Origin: Rapidithrix thailandica
GTDB taxonomy: Bacteria > Bacteroidota > Bacteroidia > Cytophagales > Flammeovirgaceae
Direction: 5' to 3'
DNA: 64,000 nt
Assembly (NCBI RefSeq): GCF_039710355.1
Contig: NZ_JBDKWZ010000002.1
Span: 434,001 to 498,000 of the forward strand
The notes beneath the pieces were generated by a model, which saw only the letters and a program-made list of their open reading frames with translations, was not told the DNA's origin and did not search any database. The position numbers and the translations under genes were made by a program. This document shows, piece after piece, positions 28,804 through 37,627 of this stretch. Each line of letters starts with the position of its first letter. Within the stretch, counting starts at the first letter, position 1.

Positions 28804-30072
28804 ATGATACAAAGAAGCACTCCCTTATCCGAAAGAGTTCGTCCCCAACAATTGGATGACATTGTAGGCCAACAACATTTAATTGGCCCGGGTGGTGTCA
28901 TACGCAAAATGGTCGACCACAATACCCTGACTTCCATGATCCTTTGGGGCCCTCCGGGAGTTGGCAAAACCACTTTGGCCTTTATCCTTGCCCAACAACT
29001 CAAGCGTCCGTTCCACACACTCAGCGCTATCAGTGCGGGAGTCAAAGAGGTACGGCAGGTAATTGAAAAAGCCAAGTATTCTCCCAACTTGATTTTATTT
29101 ATAGATGAAATACACCGTTTTAACAAATCCCAACAGGATGCCCTGCTCGGAGCCGTAGAACGGGGTATCATCACATTGATCGGAGCAACCACTGAAAACC
29201 CCTCTTTTGAGGTAAATTCAGCCTTACTTTCCCGCTGTCAGGTATATACACTCAAGGCCCTCAGCGAGCAAGAGTTGATACAACTGATCGACAAAGCTCT
29301 GAAAGAAGACTCAATTCTCCATAAAAAAAATGTAGAAATCAAAGAAAAAGAAGCCTTGTTGAATTTATCCGGAGGAGATGCCCGTAAACTACTCAACCTC
29401 CTGGAATTAACGGTCGATTCGGTAACGGAGGATCCTGTTCAAATTACCAATCAAATTGTACTGGATGCAGCTCAACAACGCACGGTCATTTACGATAAAT
29501 CAGGGGAACAACATTATGACATTATTTCGGCCTTTATCAAATCCATCCGGGGTAGTGATCCGAATGCGGCCACCTACTGGTTAGCCCGGATGATTGAAGG
29601 GGGGGAAGATCCCAAATTTATCGCCCGGAGATTAGTGATCTCGGCTTCCGAAGATATCGGCAATGCCAACCCAACAGCTCTGGTCATGGCGACCAATTGT
29701 TTTCAGGCTGTCCATATGGTAGGCTTTCCCGAAGCAGAAATAATTTTGTCACAGGCAACCACATATTTGGCTTCTTCTCCTAAAAGCAATGCCTCCTACC
29801 TGGCGATCAAAAAAGCTCGGAAAATTGTCCAGCAAACGGGTAACCAACCTGTACCCATGCACTTGCGTAATGCCCCTACCCAATTCATGAAAAAAGAGGG
29901 GTACGGACAGGGTTACAAATACTCGCACGATTATCCGAATAACTTTGTGGAGCAAGAATTTTTGCCGGATCAATTGAAAGGCACCAAATTGTATGACCCG
30001 GGCAACAATCCCAGGGAAAATGAATTGAGAAAGCGCTTGCAATGGTATTGGAAAGAAAAGTATAATTACTAA
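28804..30072 (+). CDS. rarA: Replication-associated recombination protein A (AAA ATPase)
   Basis: 422 residues from ATG 28804; an open frame extends upstream to 28672 but overlaps the neighbouring leader and lacks family resemblance. N-terminus PLSERVRPQQLDDIVGQQHL is typical. Walker A GPPGVGKT (49-56), Walker B with Asp101-Glu102 (LFIDEIHRFNKSQ), sensor 1 GATTENPSFEVNSALLSRCQ. The C-terminal tetramerisation part holds FIKSIRGSDPNAATYWLARM. The protein (MgsA/RarA) acts at stalled replication forks. Confidence 0.95.
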   Translation: MIQRSTPLSERVRPQQLDDIVGQQHLIGPGGVIRKMVDHNTLTSMILWGPPGVGKTTLAFILAQQLKRPFHTLSAISAGVKEVRQVIEKAKYSPNLILFIDEIHRFNKSQQDALLGAVERGIITLIGATTENPSFEVNSALLSRCQVYTLKALSEQELIQLIDKALKEDSILHKKNVEIKEKEALLNLSGGDARKLLNLLELTVDSVTEDPVQITNQIVLDAAQQRTVIYDKSGEQHYDIISAFIKSIRGSDPNAATYWLARMIEGGEDPKFIARRLVISASEDIGNANPTALVMATNCFQAVHMVGFPEAEIILSQATTYLASSPKSNASYLAIKKARKIVQQTGNQPVPMHLRNAPTQFMKKEGYGQGYKYSHDYPNNFVEQEFLPDQLKGTKLYDPGNNPRENELRKRLQWYWKEKYNY

Positions 30073-30075
30073 TGC

Positions 30076-30118
30076 CCCTTTCCATGTTCCGTTTACCCGA
30101 AAGGGAACATGGAAAGGG
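30076..30118. terminator. 15-bp hairpin between rarA and pdxH
   Basis: CCCTTTCCATGTTCC (30076-30090) pairs perfectly with GGAACATGGAAAGGG (30104-30118). No clear T run follows on either strand, but the location between convergent genes supports a terminator. Confidence 0.6.
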
Positions 30119-30153
30119 TTCCTCCGGTAAGATAGCTATAGGTCTATTTTCTT

Positions 30154-30792
30154 TTAAGGCGCTATACGGTAAATCTCCCAGGTTCCATTTGTCTGCTTCT
30201 CAAAGACAATCCGGTCATGAAGGCGTCCGGTACGCCCCTGCCAAAACTCAAGGCGTAAGGGATCCACCGCAAAACCTCCCCAGTGTGGCGGACGGGGAAT
30301 TTCTTTGTTTTGATACTCTTTTTCAATTTCGGCAAATTTGGCTTCCAAAGCTTCACGGGAGGCCACTTGTTGACTTTGTTGAGATACCCAGGTGCTGATC
30401 TGGCTTTCTCTGGGGCGGCTTCTGAAATATGATTCCGACTGTTCTTCCGACACTTTTTCCACGTTCCCATCTACCCGTACTTGGCGTTCCAACTCCGACC
30501 AGTAAAAGTTCAAACAAGCCACGGGATTTGTAATTAACTCCACTCCTTTCTTACTCTGGTAATTCGTATAAAACACGAATTTTTGTTCCTCTATTCCCTT
30601 TAATAGAACAATCCGGCAGCTAGGTACTCCATTCGCATCTGCCGTTGCCAAGGTCATTGCAGTACTGTCGTGCACATGAGCCTCTTCTGCTTCTTTAAAC
30701 CAGTACTGGAATTGTTTGAGCGGGTCACTATCCACATGATGCCTGTCTAATGCTTCCAAGGCATATTCCCGTCTGATATCTGCAAGTTTCAT
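30154..30792 (-). CDS. pdxH: Pyridoxamine 5'-phosphate oxidase
   Basis: 212 residues, usual length. FMN enzyme making pyridoxal 5'-phosphate from the pyridoxamine/pyridoxine phosphate. Motifs: SCRIVLLKGIEEQKFVFYTNYQSKKG (FMN binding), FYWSELERQVRVDG, YFRSRPRESQISTWVSQQS and the C-terminal WQGRTGRLHDR with substrate-binding Arg-x-His (RLHDR), ending IYRIAP. Single gene. Confidence 0.97.
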   Translation of the reverse strand: MKLADIRREYALEALDRHHVDSDPLKQFQYWFKEAEEAHVHDSTAMTLATADANGVPSCRIVLLKGIEEQKFVFYTNYQSKKGVELITNPVACLNFYWSELERQVRVDGNVEKVSEEQSESYFRSRPRESQISTWVSQQSQQVASREALEAKFAEIEKEYQNKEIPRPPHWGGFAVDPLRLEFWQGRTGRLHDRIVFEKQTNGTWEIYRIAP

Positions 30793-31068
30793 CTGTTGTT
30801 TTCCGGTTTGAATTGATACATAACTACAGTCGGTAAGATCCGGGTAAAGTTACTACCTAATAGGAAAATTACAAGATCTACTATTGGAATAAAGGAAGGA
30901 TAGTGTCCGGACTTAACATCCGGTACATTGCATGTTTGGGGCTGTACTTTTTACAAAAAACAGGACGTTGATAAGATCTTCAAGTAAGACTTTAAAGAAA
31001 TTTCCATCCACAAAAGTTCATAATAAAATGATTATAAAGCCATTAGCTCAAATCATTTAAGAATAGAA

Positions 31069-32088
31069 TTAGCCCAATAAAATATCGGGAATCATAATTT
31101 TAAATACTGTTTTGTCTTGGGTAGAAGAAACCAATTCAATATTTCCGTTTAATTTTTCCACTGCCAAACGAGCCGTATAAAGTTCCATCCCCGTATGCCC
31201 CGGATGATTGGAAGTTCGGTAAAAAGAAAAAAGTTTTTCGTTTGAAGTAGGCACAATCCGTTGTCCATTGTATTCCATATGCACAAACATATCTTGCTCA
31301 CTTTCCGCAAAAGTCAACTTGATATAGCCATTGTTGGGTTCCCCCGGAAATACGCTGTTTTGGATGGCGTATTCCAATACATTTTCAATAATCAATTCAA
31401 AAATTTTCTGATCGGTAGTCAGCAACAAATTTTCCGAAAAGCGCACCTGTATGTCCAAGGTATGCACCCCCCAAAGCCGGTTAGCCACTTCGTTTGCTCT
31501 TTGAACAGAATCTCCCAAAGGAAAGCGAACATACCCTGGCCGGGTACTTTTAAGTTGATTGATAGATAATAAGCGCAAAAGGATATGATCCATAAATTCG
31601 GAGGTAGCCTTACATACACTAAAATACTCCACGGCCTCCTCTTCTTCCACTTCTTGCAAGGCAATCATACAGATGCCCAATAGCCGGGCAATGGGACCTT
31701 TTAAATCATGCGAGGCGCGATATACGAAGTTATCCAATTCCTGATTGGCAACCAGCAAATCGTGGTAGGCTTGTTCCAACTCTTCTGTCCGTTTAGTTAC
31801 TTTTTGCTCCAGCTCCTTTTTTGTTTGCCTCAATTCCTCGTTTTGCTTGGAAATCAAGCGTTTTGCCATTTCCAGTTTATTCTTCTGCTCGTTCAGTCTC
31901 TCATTTGCCGAGCTCAACTTATTTTGTAGCCGGTCGCTGATTTTGGTCATGACCTGAGTGTCTGAGAGCAAGCGTTCGTAGGCAAGAGTGAGGTTTTTGA
32001 ATTCTTCCAGGAGTGTTTGATCAGCAGATTGTGTATGTTTTAATACCTCTTTGGCTTCGATGAGGATTTTTACTTCGTTGTCGTACAT
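31069..32088 (-). CDS. Histidine kinase-like protein with degenerate ATPase domain
   Basis: 339 residues, soluble. Residues 20-115 form a long coiled coil (KNKLEMAKRLISKQNEELRQTKKELEQKV). HisKA box: RASHDLKGPIARLLG with the phosphoacceptor His present. The ATPase part has an N-box-like IIENVLEYAI, but G1 is EYNGQRI instead of DNGxGI and G2 is GHTGMELYTARLA instead of GTGLGL. ATP binding may be lost or altered, so it may be a phosphotransfer or scaffold protein rather than an active kinase. Stop lies close to the pdxH-side spacer (30793-31068), which shows nothing. Confidence 0.8.
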   Translation of the reverse strand: MYDNEVKILIEAKEVLKHTQSADQTLLEEFKNLTLAYERLLSDTQVMTKISDRLQNKLSSANERLNEQKNKLEMAKRLISKQNEELRQTKKELEQKVTKRTEELEQAYHDLLVANQELDNFVYRASHDLKGPIARLLGICMIALQEVEEEEAVEYFSVCKATSEFMDHILLRLLSINQLKSTRPGYVRFPLGDSVQRANEVANRLWGVHTLDIQVRFSENLLLTTDQKIFELIIENVLEYAIQNSVFPGEPNNGYIKLTFAESEQDMFVHMEYNGQRIVPTSNEKLFSFYRTSNHPGHTGMELYTARLAVEKLNGNIELVSSTQDKTVFKIMIPDILLG

Positions 32089-32324
32089 TAACTTATTGAA
32101 CTAGGTTTGGTTTGTTAATTTAGTTTAATAGTAATTGTTAATTCTTGTTTAAAAATAAAATATTTTTCATAAACAAACCTATATTTTTAGAATTATTTCT
32201 TTTTTAAATCCTATTCTTAATATTTTCTTTGGTTTCGTTAATACTTTGTTATTTTATACAGGTATTTTCTCGTTTTTCTCTTTGTTATTTGTCTATACAA
32301 CAATACCATCAAAATACATTTGTT

Positions 32325-32364
32325 AAAAAGCCCTGACAACATCCAAACTGCCAGGGCTTTTTCC
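32325..32364. terminator. Terminator, probably of lysC before repeat insertion
   Basis: AAAAAGCCCTG (32325-32335) pairs with CAGGGCTTTTT (32352-32362), T runs in both directions. On the minus strand it follows lysC, with the repeat copy 3 lodged between stop and terminator. Confidence 0.75.
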
Positions 32365-32376
32365 TCAATTACTATC

Positions 32377-32538
32377 GAAGTGAATTAAACTTTTTCTTTT
32401 TCCTAAAAAATGTTTCAAAAACGCCTCCTCTGTCTTACTTTTTGCAACAATAGCTTTGGCTATTCTCTTTAAAAAATGCCTTGATGAGCCGATTTTGATT
32501 CCATATTCGGTCAACAACCAATAAGTATAAACCACTTC
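32377..32538 (-). repeat. MITE-like dispersed repeat, copy 3 of 3 (inverted)
   Basis: 162 bp, inverted relative to copies 1 and 2, starting (minus strand) GAAGTGGTTTATAC and ending TTTAATTCACTTC. Flanked by ATC on both sides (32374-32376, 32539-32541), a 3-bp target duplication. It has one extra base near the start, so here an open frame runs through the whole element (about 53 codons on the minus strand) with the same residues as the other copies (SSRHFLKRIAKAIV...). It ends 11 bp from the lysC stop. Confidence 0.75.
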
Positions 32539-32549
32539 ATCGCGAACGG

Positions 32550-33863
32550 TTAAAATAAACCTTTATTCAAAGTCAACAGCGCATTTTCTTTGTCCGAGTT
32601 ATGTACCAACAGGGAAACATTATTTTTACTTCCTCCATAAGACACCATTCGAATCGGGATATGTTTTAAGCAATCCAGTACTTTAGCCACCAGACCGGGT
32701 TCATCTTGCAAATACTGCCCAACAGCACATACGATGGTCAAGCCTTCATCAATTTGCACCGAGCCAAACTCTGCCAATTCCGCCTCGATGGCAGCCAAGT
32801 GCTTGGGGTTGTCTATCGTCAATGAAACAGCCACCTCAGAGGTAGTGATCATATCGATAGGCGTTTTGTATTTCTCAAATACCTCAAACACTTTTCTCAA
32901 AAAACCATAAGCCAATAACATCCGGCTTGATTTAATTTTGATAGCATAAATACCGTCTTTCGCGGCAATGGCTTTGATTTTCTTCGGGGTCGTTTGGTCA
33001 GTGATCAAGGTCCCATCCGCATCCGGTTTCATCGTACTTTTCAGACGAACCGGAATGCTCCTCTTCTGAGCCGGTAAGATACTCGCAGGGTGCAAAATTT
33101 TCGCTCCGAAATAGGCCAACTCAGCAGCTTCGTCAAATGAAAGCTCCCGTACAGGAAAGGTATCTTTCACTATGCGGGGATCGTTGTTATGCATTCCGTC
33201 AATATCTGTCCAGATCTGGATTTCCTCCGCCAGAATACCCGCTCCAATCAATGAGGCCGTATAGTCACTTCCTCCTCTTTGCAAATTATCCACCTCTCCC
33301 GATTCGTTCAGGCAAATATACCCTTGCGTAATAAACAGCTTCTTCCCTTCTTCTTGCTTGGGTTTGAGAATAGCGCTCAATTGTTTTCCCAAATATTCCA
33401 AATCCGGCTCGCCTTCCTTTGTGCGCATAAAGTCAAATGCGGAAAGCAATTCGGCTTCCACCCCTTTTTCATCCAGGTAAAATTTCATTAAGTTTGTAGA
33501 GATCACTTCACCTTGAGCCAGAATTTCTTTCTCTTGTTTTTCCCCGAATTCGCCTTCGGCAAACTGTTTTAAGAAGGTAAATTTCTCTGTTAAAAAAGCT
33601 TGGGCATTTTTCAAGGCACTGCTCTCCTGATAGAGTTGCCCGGTCAGGGTTTCATATGTATCGGCCAGTTCGTCCACTTTTTCTCTGGCAGTCTCTTTCT
33701 TCCCTTTAAAGTAAAGGCCTGCAATTTCGACCAAAGCATTGGTAGTACCTGATACGGCTGACAATACCACTACCTTGGGCTCTTCATTGTTAATCAAGCT
33801 TGCTACATACTGGATCCGCTCGGCATTACCTACAGAAGTTCCGCCAAATTTTAGTACTTTCAT
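32550..33863 (-). CDS. lysC: Aspartate kinase
   Basis: 437 residues from ATG 33863; the open frame continues 61 codons upstream (to 34046) but that part does not look like the family, whose N-terminus is MKVLKFGGTSVGN. Other motifs: LSAVSGTTNALVEIA, FITQGYICLNESGEVDNLQRGGSDYTASLIG, EIQIWTDIDGM, then two ACT domains for feedback control (KIKSSRMLLAYGF..., ALLTIV-like end). First step of lysine, threonine and methionine synthesis. No fused homoserine dehydrogenase is present, so it is a monofunctional form. Confidence 0.95.
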   Translation of the reverse strand: MKVLKFGGTSVGNAERIQYVASLINNEEPKVVVLSAVSGTTNALVEIAGLYFKGKKETAREKVDELADTYETLTGQLYQESSALKNAQAFLTEKFTFLKQFAEGEFGEKQEKEILAQGEVISTNLMKFYLDEKGVEAELLSAFDFMRTKEGEPDLEYLGKQLSAILKPKQEEGKKLFITQGYICLNESGEVDNLQRGGSDYTASLIGAGILAEEIQIWTDIDGMHNNDPRIVKDTFPVRELSFDEAAELAYFGAKILHPASILPAQKRSIPVRLKSTMKPDADGTLITDQTTPKKIKAIAAKDGIYAIKIKSSRMLLAYGFLRKVFEVFEKYKTPIDMITTSEVAVSLTIDNPKHLAAIEAELAEFGSVQIDEGLTIVCAVGQYLQDEPGLVAKVLDCLKHIPIRMVSYGGSKNNVSLLVHNSDKENALLTLNKGLF

Positions 33864-34112
33864 TTGAACTTTAATTTTATATAAAATACTATATACACCA
33901 TCTGGCTGATTTGGAGATTTCCCCATCAGCTTTCTCATGCTAAAACACAAAGCTACAGATTGAACTTTAGAAATAATACTCCCCGGTAGTACTTTACGAA
34001 TATCACGCAGCTTCCCCTTCGCTTTTTCACTGGTAAAGCAGTACAAATCAGTCAGTCACCTACTTCCCGATCTTTAATTTCTCCTTATATACAATTGACC
34101 TTTACATCTCTT

Positions 34113-34508
34113 CTAAGCTCCCAATATCTCCCGAAGATGTTCCACCAAATGGCCCCATAACTCCTTCAATTCTTCCTCATCATCCATTTCAGACACATCA
34201 AAAATCCGCAAAAAAGAAGATTGAGTCAATTCATTATAATCGACTTTAAATTCTAAGGTATTGCAATTTCCCTCTTCGTCTTTGGTATTGGTAAATTCGT
34301 ATTTTATATGATGGTTATTCCTGTTGGATAACACTTTAGCCAAATAGGTATCTCCATCGTCCCAGGTAATGGTCAGTGTTTTATCAGGATTGATATTTAC
34401 TTCGTCAGCCAACCATTCTTGTAAACCAGAGGCAGTCGCCAAATACGGATAAATCATTTTAACCGAAGCCCTAATTTCATATTCTGTGATGTATTTATAC
34501 TTGGCCAT
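34113..34508 (-). CDS. START-like domain protein (SRPBCC fold)
   Basis: 131 residues. The pattern KYITEYEIRASVKMIYPYLATASGLQEWLADEVNINPDKTLTITW marks the Bacteroidota START-like family (AHSA1-related helix-grip fold). Likely binds a small hydrophobic ligand, function unknown. Acidic C-terminus (SEMDDEEELKELW). Lies upstream of lysC, 249 bp apart. Confidence 0.85.
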   Translation of the reverse strand: MAKYKYITEYEIRASVKMIYPYLATASGLQEWLADEVNINPDKTLTITWDDGDTYLAKVLSNRNNHHIKYEFTNTKDEEGNCNTLEFKVDYNELTQSSFLRIFDVSEMDDEEELKELWGHLVEHLREILGA

Positions 34509-34752
34509 ATTGTGAATATTTTATGTGTGATTTTGCAATTTAAAAAAATCAACTAGAACCACAAGCTTAAATTCCGTTCCCCGGAAATAAATACAGAGTT
34601 CCTTACACTTTGCCCCCAGAGGGGCCTTGACCATGAAAAAAGTTCACAAAAGTTCATTTTTTTTCGAGCCTTCATCCTTCTGAAATTCAATTTCTTACCC
34701 ATCATAATACAATTTTACCTTTATTTTTTTCAAAAAAAATACCCCTTAGGGC

Positions 34753-34782
34753 TTGGCAATTAAAATCCTTTTTCGATATTTG
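34753..34782 (+). promoter_or_regulatory. Candidate Bacteroidota promoter of tRNA-Met
   Basis: TTGG (34753-34756), 18 bp spacer, then GATATTTG (34775-34782), close to the phylum's TTTG / TAnnTTTG pattern; the tRNA starts 12 bp later. Confidence 0.6.
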
Positions 34783-34793
34783 CATCACAATTC

Positions 34794-34867
34794 GGCGGGG
34801 TAGCTCAGTTGGTTAGAGCGCAGGATTCATAACCCTGAGGTCACGGGTTCAACTCCCGTCTCCGCTA
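34794..34867 (+). tRNA. tRNA-Met (anticodon CAT)
   Basis: 74 bases forming a cloverleaf: acceptor GGCGGGG with CTCCGCT (two G-U pairs), D loop TAGCTCAGTTGGTTAGA, anticodon CAT at 34828-34830 in loop TTCATAA, T loop GTTCAACTC with ACGGG/CCCGT stem. No encoded CCA. Paired acceptor end and lack of three G-C pairs in the anticodon stem argue for elongator Met rather than initiator; a lysidine-type Ile-CAT cannot be excluded from sequence. The anticodon stem has an A31-C39 mismatch. Confidence 0.95.
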
Positions 34868-34876
34868 CTAATTTTC

Positions 34877-34916
34877 AAAAACCCTTTGCAATGAAAATTT
34901 GCAAAGGGTTTTCTTC
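34877..34916 (+). terminator. Terminator after tRNA-Met
   Basis: AAAAACCCTTTGCAA (34877-34891) pairs with TTTGCAAAGGGTTTT (34898-34912) followed by T's. Confidence 0.85.
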
Positions 34917-35129
34917 TTTTCAAAGCCTAATTCGCAACTTTTCCCATGTACTTATTTTCTCACTGTTCTTTCCACCTCGTAGTCCGGATAAGAAATCTTT
35001 GTATTTTTTGACAAAACTTAAAATCTTTTCTAATTTATATAGGGAAGTGTCTCCATAGAGCACTTTTATTAATTTTACCCGAAAAACAAGAGCCTCCTTC
35101 TTACAAAGGTTTATTGTAAATGTTTTTTT

Positions 35130-35666
35130 ATGCCACATAAAATAATTGGCCGGAAAGACCGGATCGACCTGCCGGAATTTAATTTAAACAACCTGGACGC
35201 CAAAATTGATACGGGGGCTTATGGTTGTGCCATTCATTGCCATCATATTGAATTAGTACTACGAGACGGAAAGGAAATCCTCCGGTTTAAATTACTAGAC
35301 CCCTCCCACCCCGAATACGAGGGTGACTATTATTACAGCCACAGCTTTGGTATCAAAAAAGTAAAAAACACTTCCGGGGTGAGTGAAGAACGGTTTACAA
35401 TCAAAACCCAAATGATCGTATTTGGCAAGTCCTACCGTACGGTATTTTCTCTGGCCGACCGGGAAAATATGAAATACCCTGTGTTAATCGGAAGAAAATT
35501 CCTTACCAAAAAATTCTTGGTTGATGTAGCCCTAAAAGACCTATCTTTTCAAAATAAAACTCATAATCATGAACATCGCAGTCTTATCGAGAAACCCTCA
35601 ACTGTATTCAACCCGAAGATTAATCGAAGCCATCAAAGAAAAAGGGCATCAAGGGAGGGTGATTGA
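35130..35666 (+). CDS. Retropepsin-like / ATP-dependent zinc protease family
   Basis: 178 residues. The family (PF05618, RimB/RloA2-like) has a retropepsin-like core with a DTGA motif, seen here as KIDTGAYGCAIHC, then SHSFGIKKV, RFTIKTQMIVFGKSYRTVFSLADR and YPVLIGRKFLTKKFLVDV. The family usually ends just after this strand, near residue 145. The last ~35 residues run over the start of rimK in another frame and are probably not functional. Partner of the adjacent rimK. Confidence 0.88.
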   Translation: MPHKIIGRKDRIDLPEFNLNNLDAKIDTGAYGCAIHCHHIELVLRDGKEILRFKLLDPSHPEYEGDYYYSHSFGIKKVKNTSGVSEERFTIKTQMIVFGKSYRTVFSLADRENMKYPVLIGRKFLTKKFLVDVALKDLSFQNKTHNHEHRSLIEKPSTVFNPKINRSHQRKRASREGD

Positions 35667-36477
35667 TCATTTGAAATGTGACTTAATAATGGACGAAGAC
35701 GGCCCCTCTATTTTCTATAAAGGCGAACAACTGGTAGATATCGATGCAATTATACCTCGCATTGGTGCTTCGGTTACCTTTTATGGCACGGCTGTGGTCA
35801 GGCAATTTGAAATGATGCATGTTTTCAGTGCTATTGACTCCTTGGCAATTACCCGGTCCAGAGACAAATTGCGAAGCTTACAAATCCTTTCAAGGGCTAA
35901 AATAGGAATGCCCAAAACCGCTTTTACCAATTATAGTAAAACCGAAAACCAAGTATTACACCATATTGGTGATGCCCCTGTAGTGATCAAATTACTGGAA
36001 GGTACCCAAGGCCTGGGAGTAATCTTAGCCGATACCAACAAAGCCGCTAAATCGGTAGTGGAAGCTTTTGAAAGCTTAAAAACCCGGGTAATCTTACAAG
36101 AATTTATCAAAGAAGCCGGAGGAGCGGATATCCGGGCTTTCATAGTGAACGGAGAAGTAGTAGGCGCCATGAAACGCCAAGGGAAAGAAGGGGAATTCCG
36201 GTCCAACTTGCACCGGGGAGGCTCCGCCCAAGTCATTAAACTAAGCCGTACGGAAAAGTCCACCGCTTTAAAAGCCGCCAAATGCATGGGACTGGCCATT
36301 GCCGGAGTAGACATGTTACAATCCAAAAAGGGACCAATGGTATTGGAAGTGAATTCATCTCCGGGCTTGGAGGGGATCGAGAAGGCCACCAATATAGATA
36401 TCGCGGGAAAAATCATCGAATTCATAGAACAGAATGCACTCAAAAAGAAACTACCGAAAGACAAGATCAATGCTTAA
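35569..36477 (+). CDS. rimK: ATP-grasp glutamate ligase RimK-type
   Basis: 302 residues. Typical start MNIAVLSRNPQLYSTRRLIEA, central SRDKLRSLQILSRAKIGMPKT, ATP-grasp residues VIKLLEGTQGLGVIL, LQEFIKEAGGADIRAFIVNG, FRSNLHRGGSA, and the metal-binding end MVLEVNSSPGLEGIE. RimK adds glutamates to the C-terminus of ribosomal protein S6. The gene starts 98 bp inside the retropepsin gene, so they are coupled; that pairing mirrors known RimK-RimB operons. Confidence 0.92.
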   Translation: MNIAVLSRNPQLYSTRRLIEAIKEKGHQGRVIDHLKCDLIMDEDGPSIFYKGEQLVDIDAIIPRIGASVTFYGTAVVRQFEMMHVFSAIDSLAITRSRDKLRSLQILSRAKIGMPKTAFTNYSKTENQVLHHIGDAPVVIKLLEGTQGLGVILADTNKAAKSVVEAFESLKTRVILQEFIKEAGGADIRAFIVNGEVVGAMKRQGKEGEFRSNLHRGGSAQVIKLSRTEKSTALKAAKCMGLAIAGVDMLQSKKGPMVLEVNSSPGLEGIEKATNIDIAGKIIEFIEQNALKKKLPKDKINA

Positions 36478-36603
36478 TTTTATAAATCCATTGCCAATCG
36501 TAAATCAACGGATAACGAATATTCGCCATGGCTACTTTCCCTCGCTTTACTGTTAAGCGGGGGAAATTTCTTATTTTCAACGAAGCACAAAGCAAACAAG
36601 CCT

Positions 36604-37548
36604 TTGAAAACTTTATTCATCAATCAAACAGAGATTGTTCCAGGTGAAAGCACCAAAATTGACGTAAACATTGCCTTGTTGCCCTCCCACACCCCTATCA
36701 ACATTACCATCTCAGTCAGCAGGGCAAAAACAGAGGGGCCGGTACTCTTGTTAATGGGGGGCTTGCATGGTGATGAAATCAATGGCATTGAGATCGTACG
36801 CAGGATCATAGAACAATCCCTTCATGTGCCCGAATGCGGCACTGTCATTTGTATCCCCATTCTAAATATCTACGGGTTTATCAATTTTTCCAGGGAAGTA
36901 CCCGATGGCAAAGACATCAACCGTTCTTTTCCAGGCAATAAGAACGGCTCTTTGGCTTCAAGAGTCGCATCTTATTTGATGCGACACATCGTTCCACAAA
37001 TTGATTACGGAGTGGATTTTCATACCGGAGGTGCTTCCCGCAGCAATTATCCTCAGGTCCGCTGCGACTTTCACGATGCCCAAAGCCAAGCCCTTGCAGA
37101 AGCTTTTCATGCTCCTTTTACCTTAAATTCCAGACCAATCGCCAAATCTTTGCGGCAAGCGGCCAGCAAACTGGGCAAACGCATCTTGGTTTATGAAGGA
37201 GGTGAGTCCCTTCGCTTCGATGAGTTTGCCATAGCCCAAGGCATTGCAGGCACTTTGCGCCTGATGCATTCCCTCCATATGGTTTCGCAAAGCCCTCTCC
37301 CCGACCACCCCAACCAAATCATAAAAAACTCATCGTGGATCCGCGCTAAAAACTCCGGGCTGTTCTCCAGCTATGTACACTATGGAGAAAAGGTTTATAA
37401 AAACCAAGTCTTGGGTACCTTAACCGACAGCTTTGGTGATTTCAAAGTACAAATAAAAGCCCCTTATTCCGGATACATTATTGGCATCAACCACTTGCCG
37501 GTCGTACACCAAGGCGATGCTCTAGTGCATTTAGGTGTTCTCAAATGA
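36604..37548 (+). CDS. Succinylglutamate desuccinylase/aspartoacylase family
   Basis: 314 residues, starting at TTG 36604; no in-frame ATG lies upstream. Carboxypeptidase-like zinc ligands: His55 and Glu58 (GGLHGDEINGIE), His140 (DFHTGG), with Arg107 (DINRSFPG). C-terminal beta-rich part with SGLFSSYVHYGEKV resembles a lipoyl-like domain used by this family. Substrates are N-acyl amino acids or related amides. Third gene of the rimK cluster, so trimming of glutamate-tailed substrates is conceivable but only a guess. Confidence 0.88.
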   Translation: MKTLFINQTEIVPGESTKIDVNIALLPSHTPINITISVSRAKTEGPVLLLMGGLHGDEINGIEIVRRIIEQSLHVPECGTVICIPILNIYGFINFSREVPDGKDINRSFPGNKNGSLASRVASYLMRHIVPQIDYGVDFHTGGASRSNYPQVRCDFHDAQSQALAEAFHAPFTLNSRPIAKSLRQAASKLGKRILVYEGGESLRFDEFAIAQGIAGTLRLMHSLHMVSQSPLPDHPNQIIKNSSWIRAKNSGLFSSYVHYGEKVYKNQVLGTLTDSFGDFKVQIKAPYSGYIIGINHLPVVHQGDALVHLGVLK

Positions 37549-37627
37549 CAAAAATCATTTGAGAACACCGTAAGAGCCACGAATTTCGCAGACTTCATGA
37601 TACACACTATTAAACCCGGTACACGTT

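Larger units (their letters stand above)
32089..32549. other. Intergenic region with terminator and repeat copy 3
   Basis: 461 bp between the kinase-like gene start and the lysC stop. It contains a terminator at 32325-32364 and the inverted MITE-like repeat at 32377-32538. Positions 32089-32320 are very AT-rich and hold the kinase-like gene's promoter region; I see no box I trust. Confidence 0.6.

Noticed and set aside
33864..34046. N-terminal extension of aspartate kinase to 34046
   Set aside because: The family begins at MKVLKFGGTSVGN (33863); upstream residues are not conserved-looking.
33864..34112. Lysine riboswitch in the lysC leader
   Set aside because: No recognisable conserved core or pairing; such a switch is not typical in Bacteroidota.
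34920..35138. Minus-strand 72-codon frame MWHKKTFTINLCKKEALVFR
   Set aside because: Starts inside the retropepsin gene region, overlaps the tRNA terminator and shows no family pattern. It also has low quality composition, so I treat it as chance.
36528..36647. ATG at 36528 starting a 39-codon frame before the aspartoacylase-like gene
   Set aside because: Different frame from the gene, no family resemblance, no leader signal.
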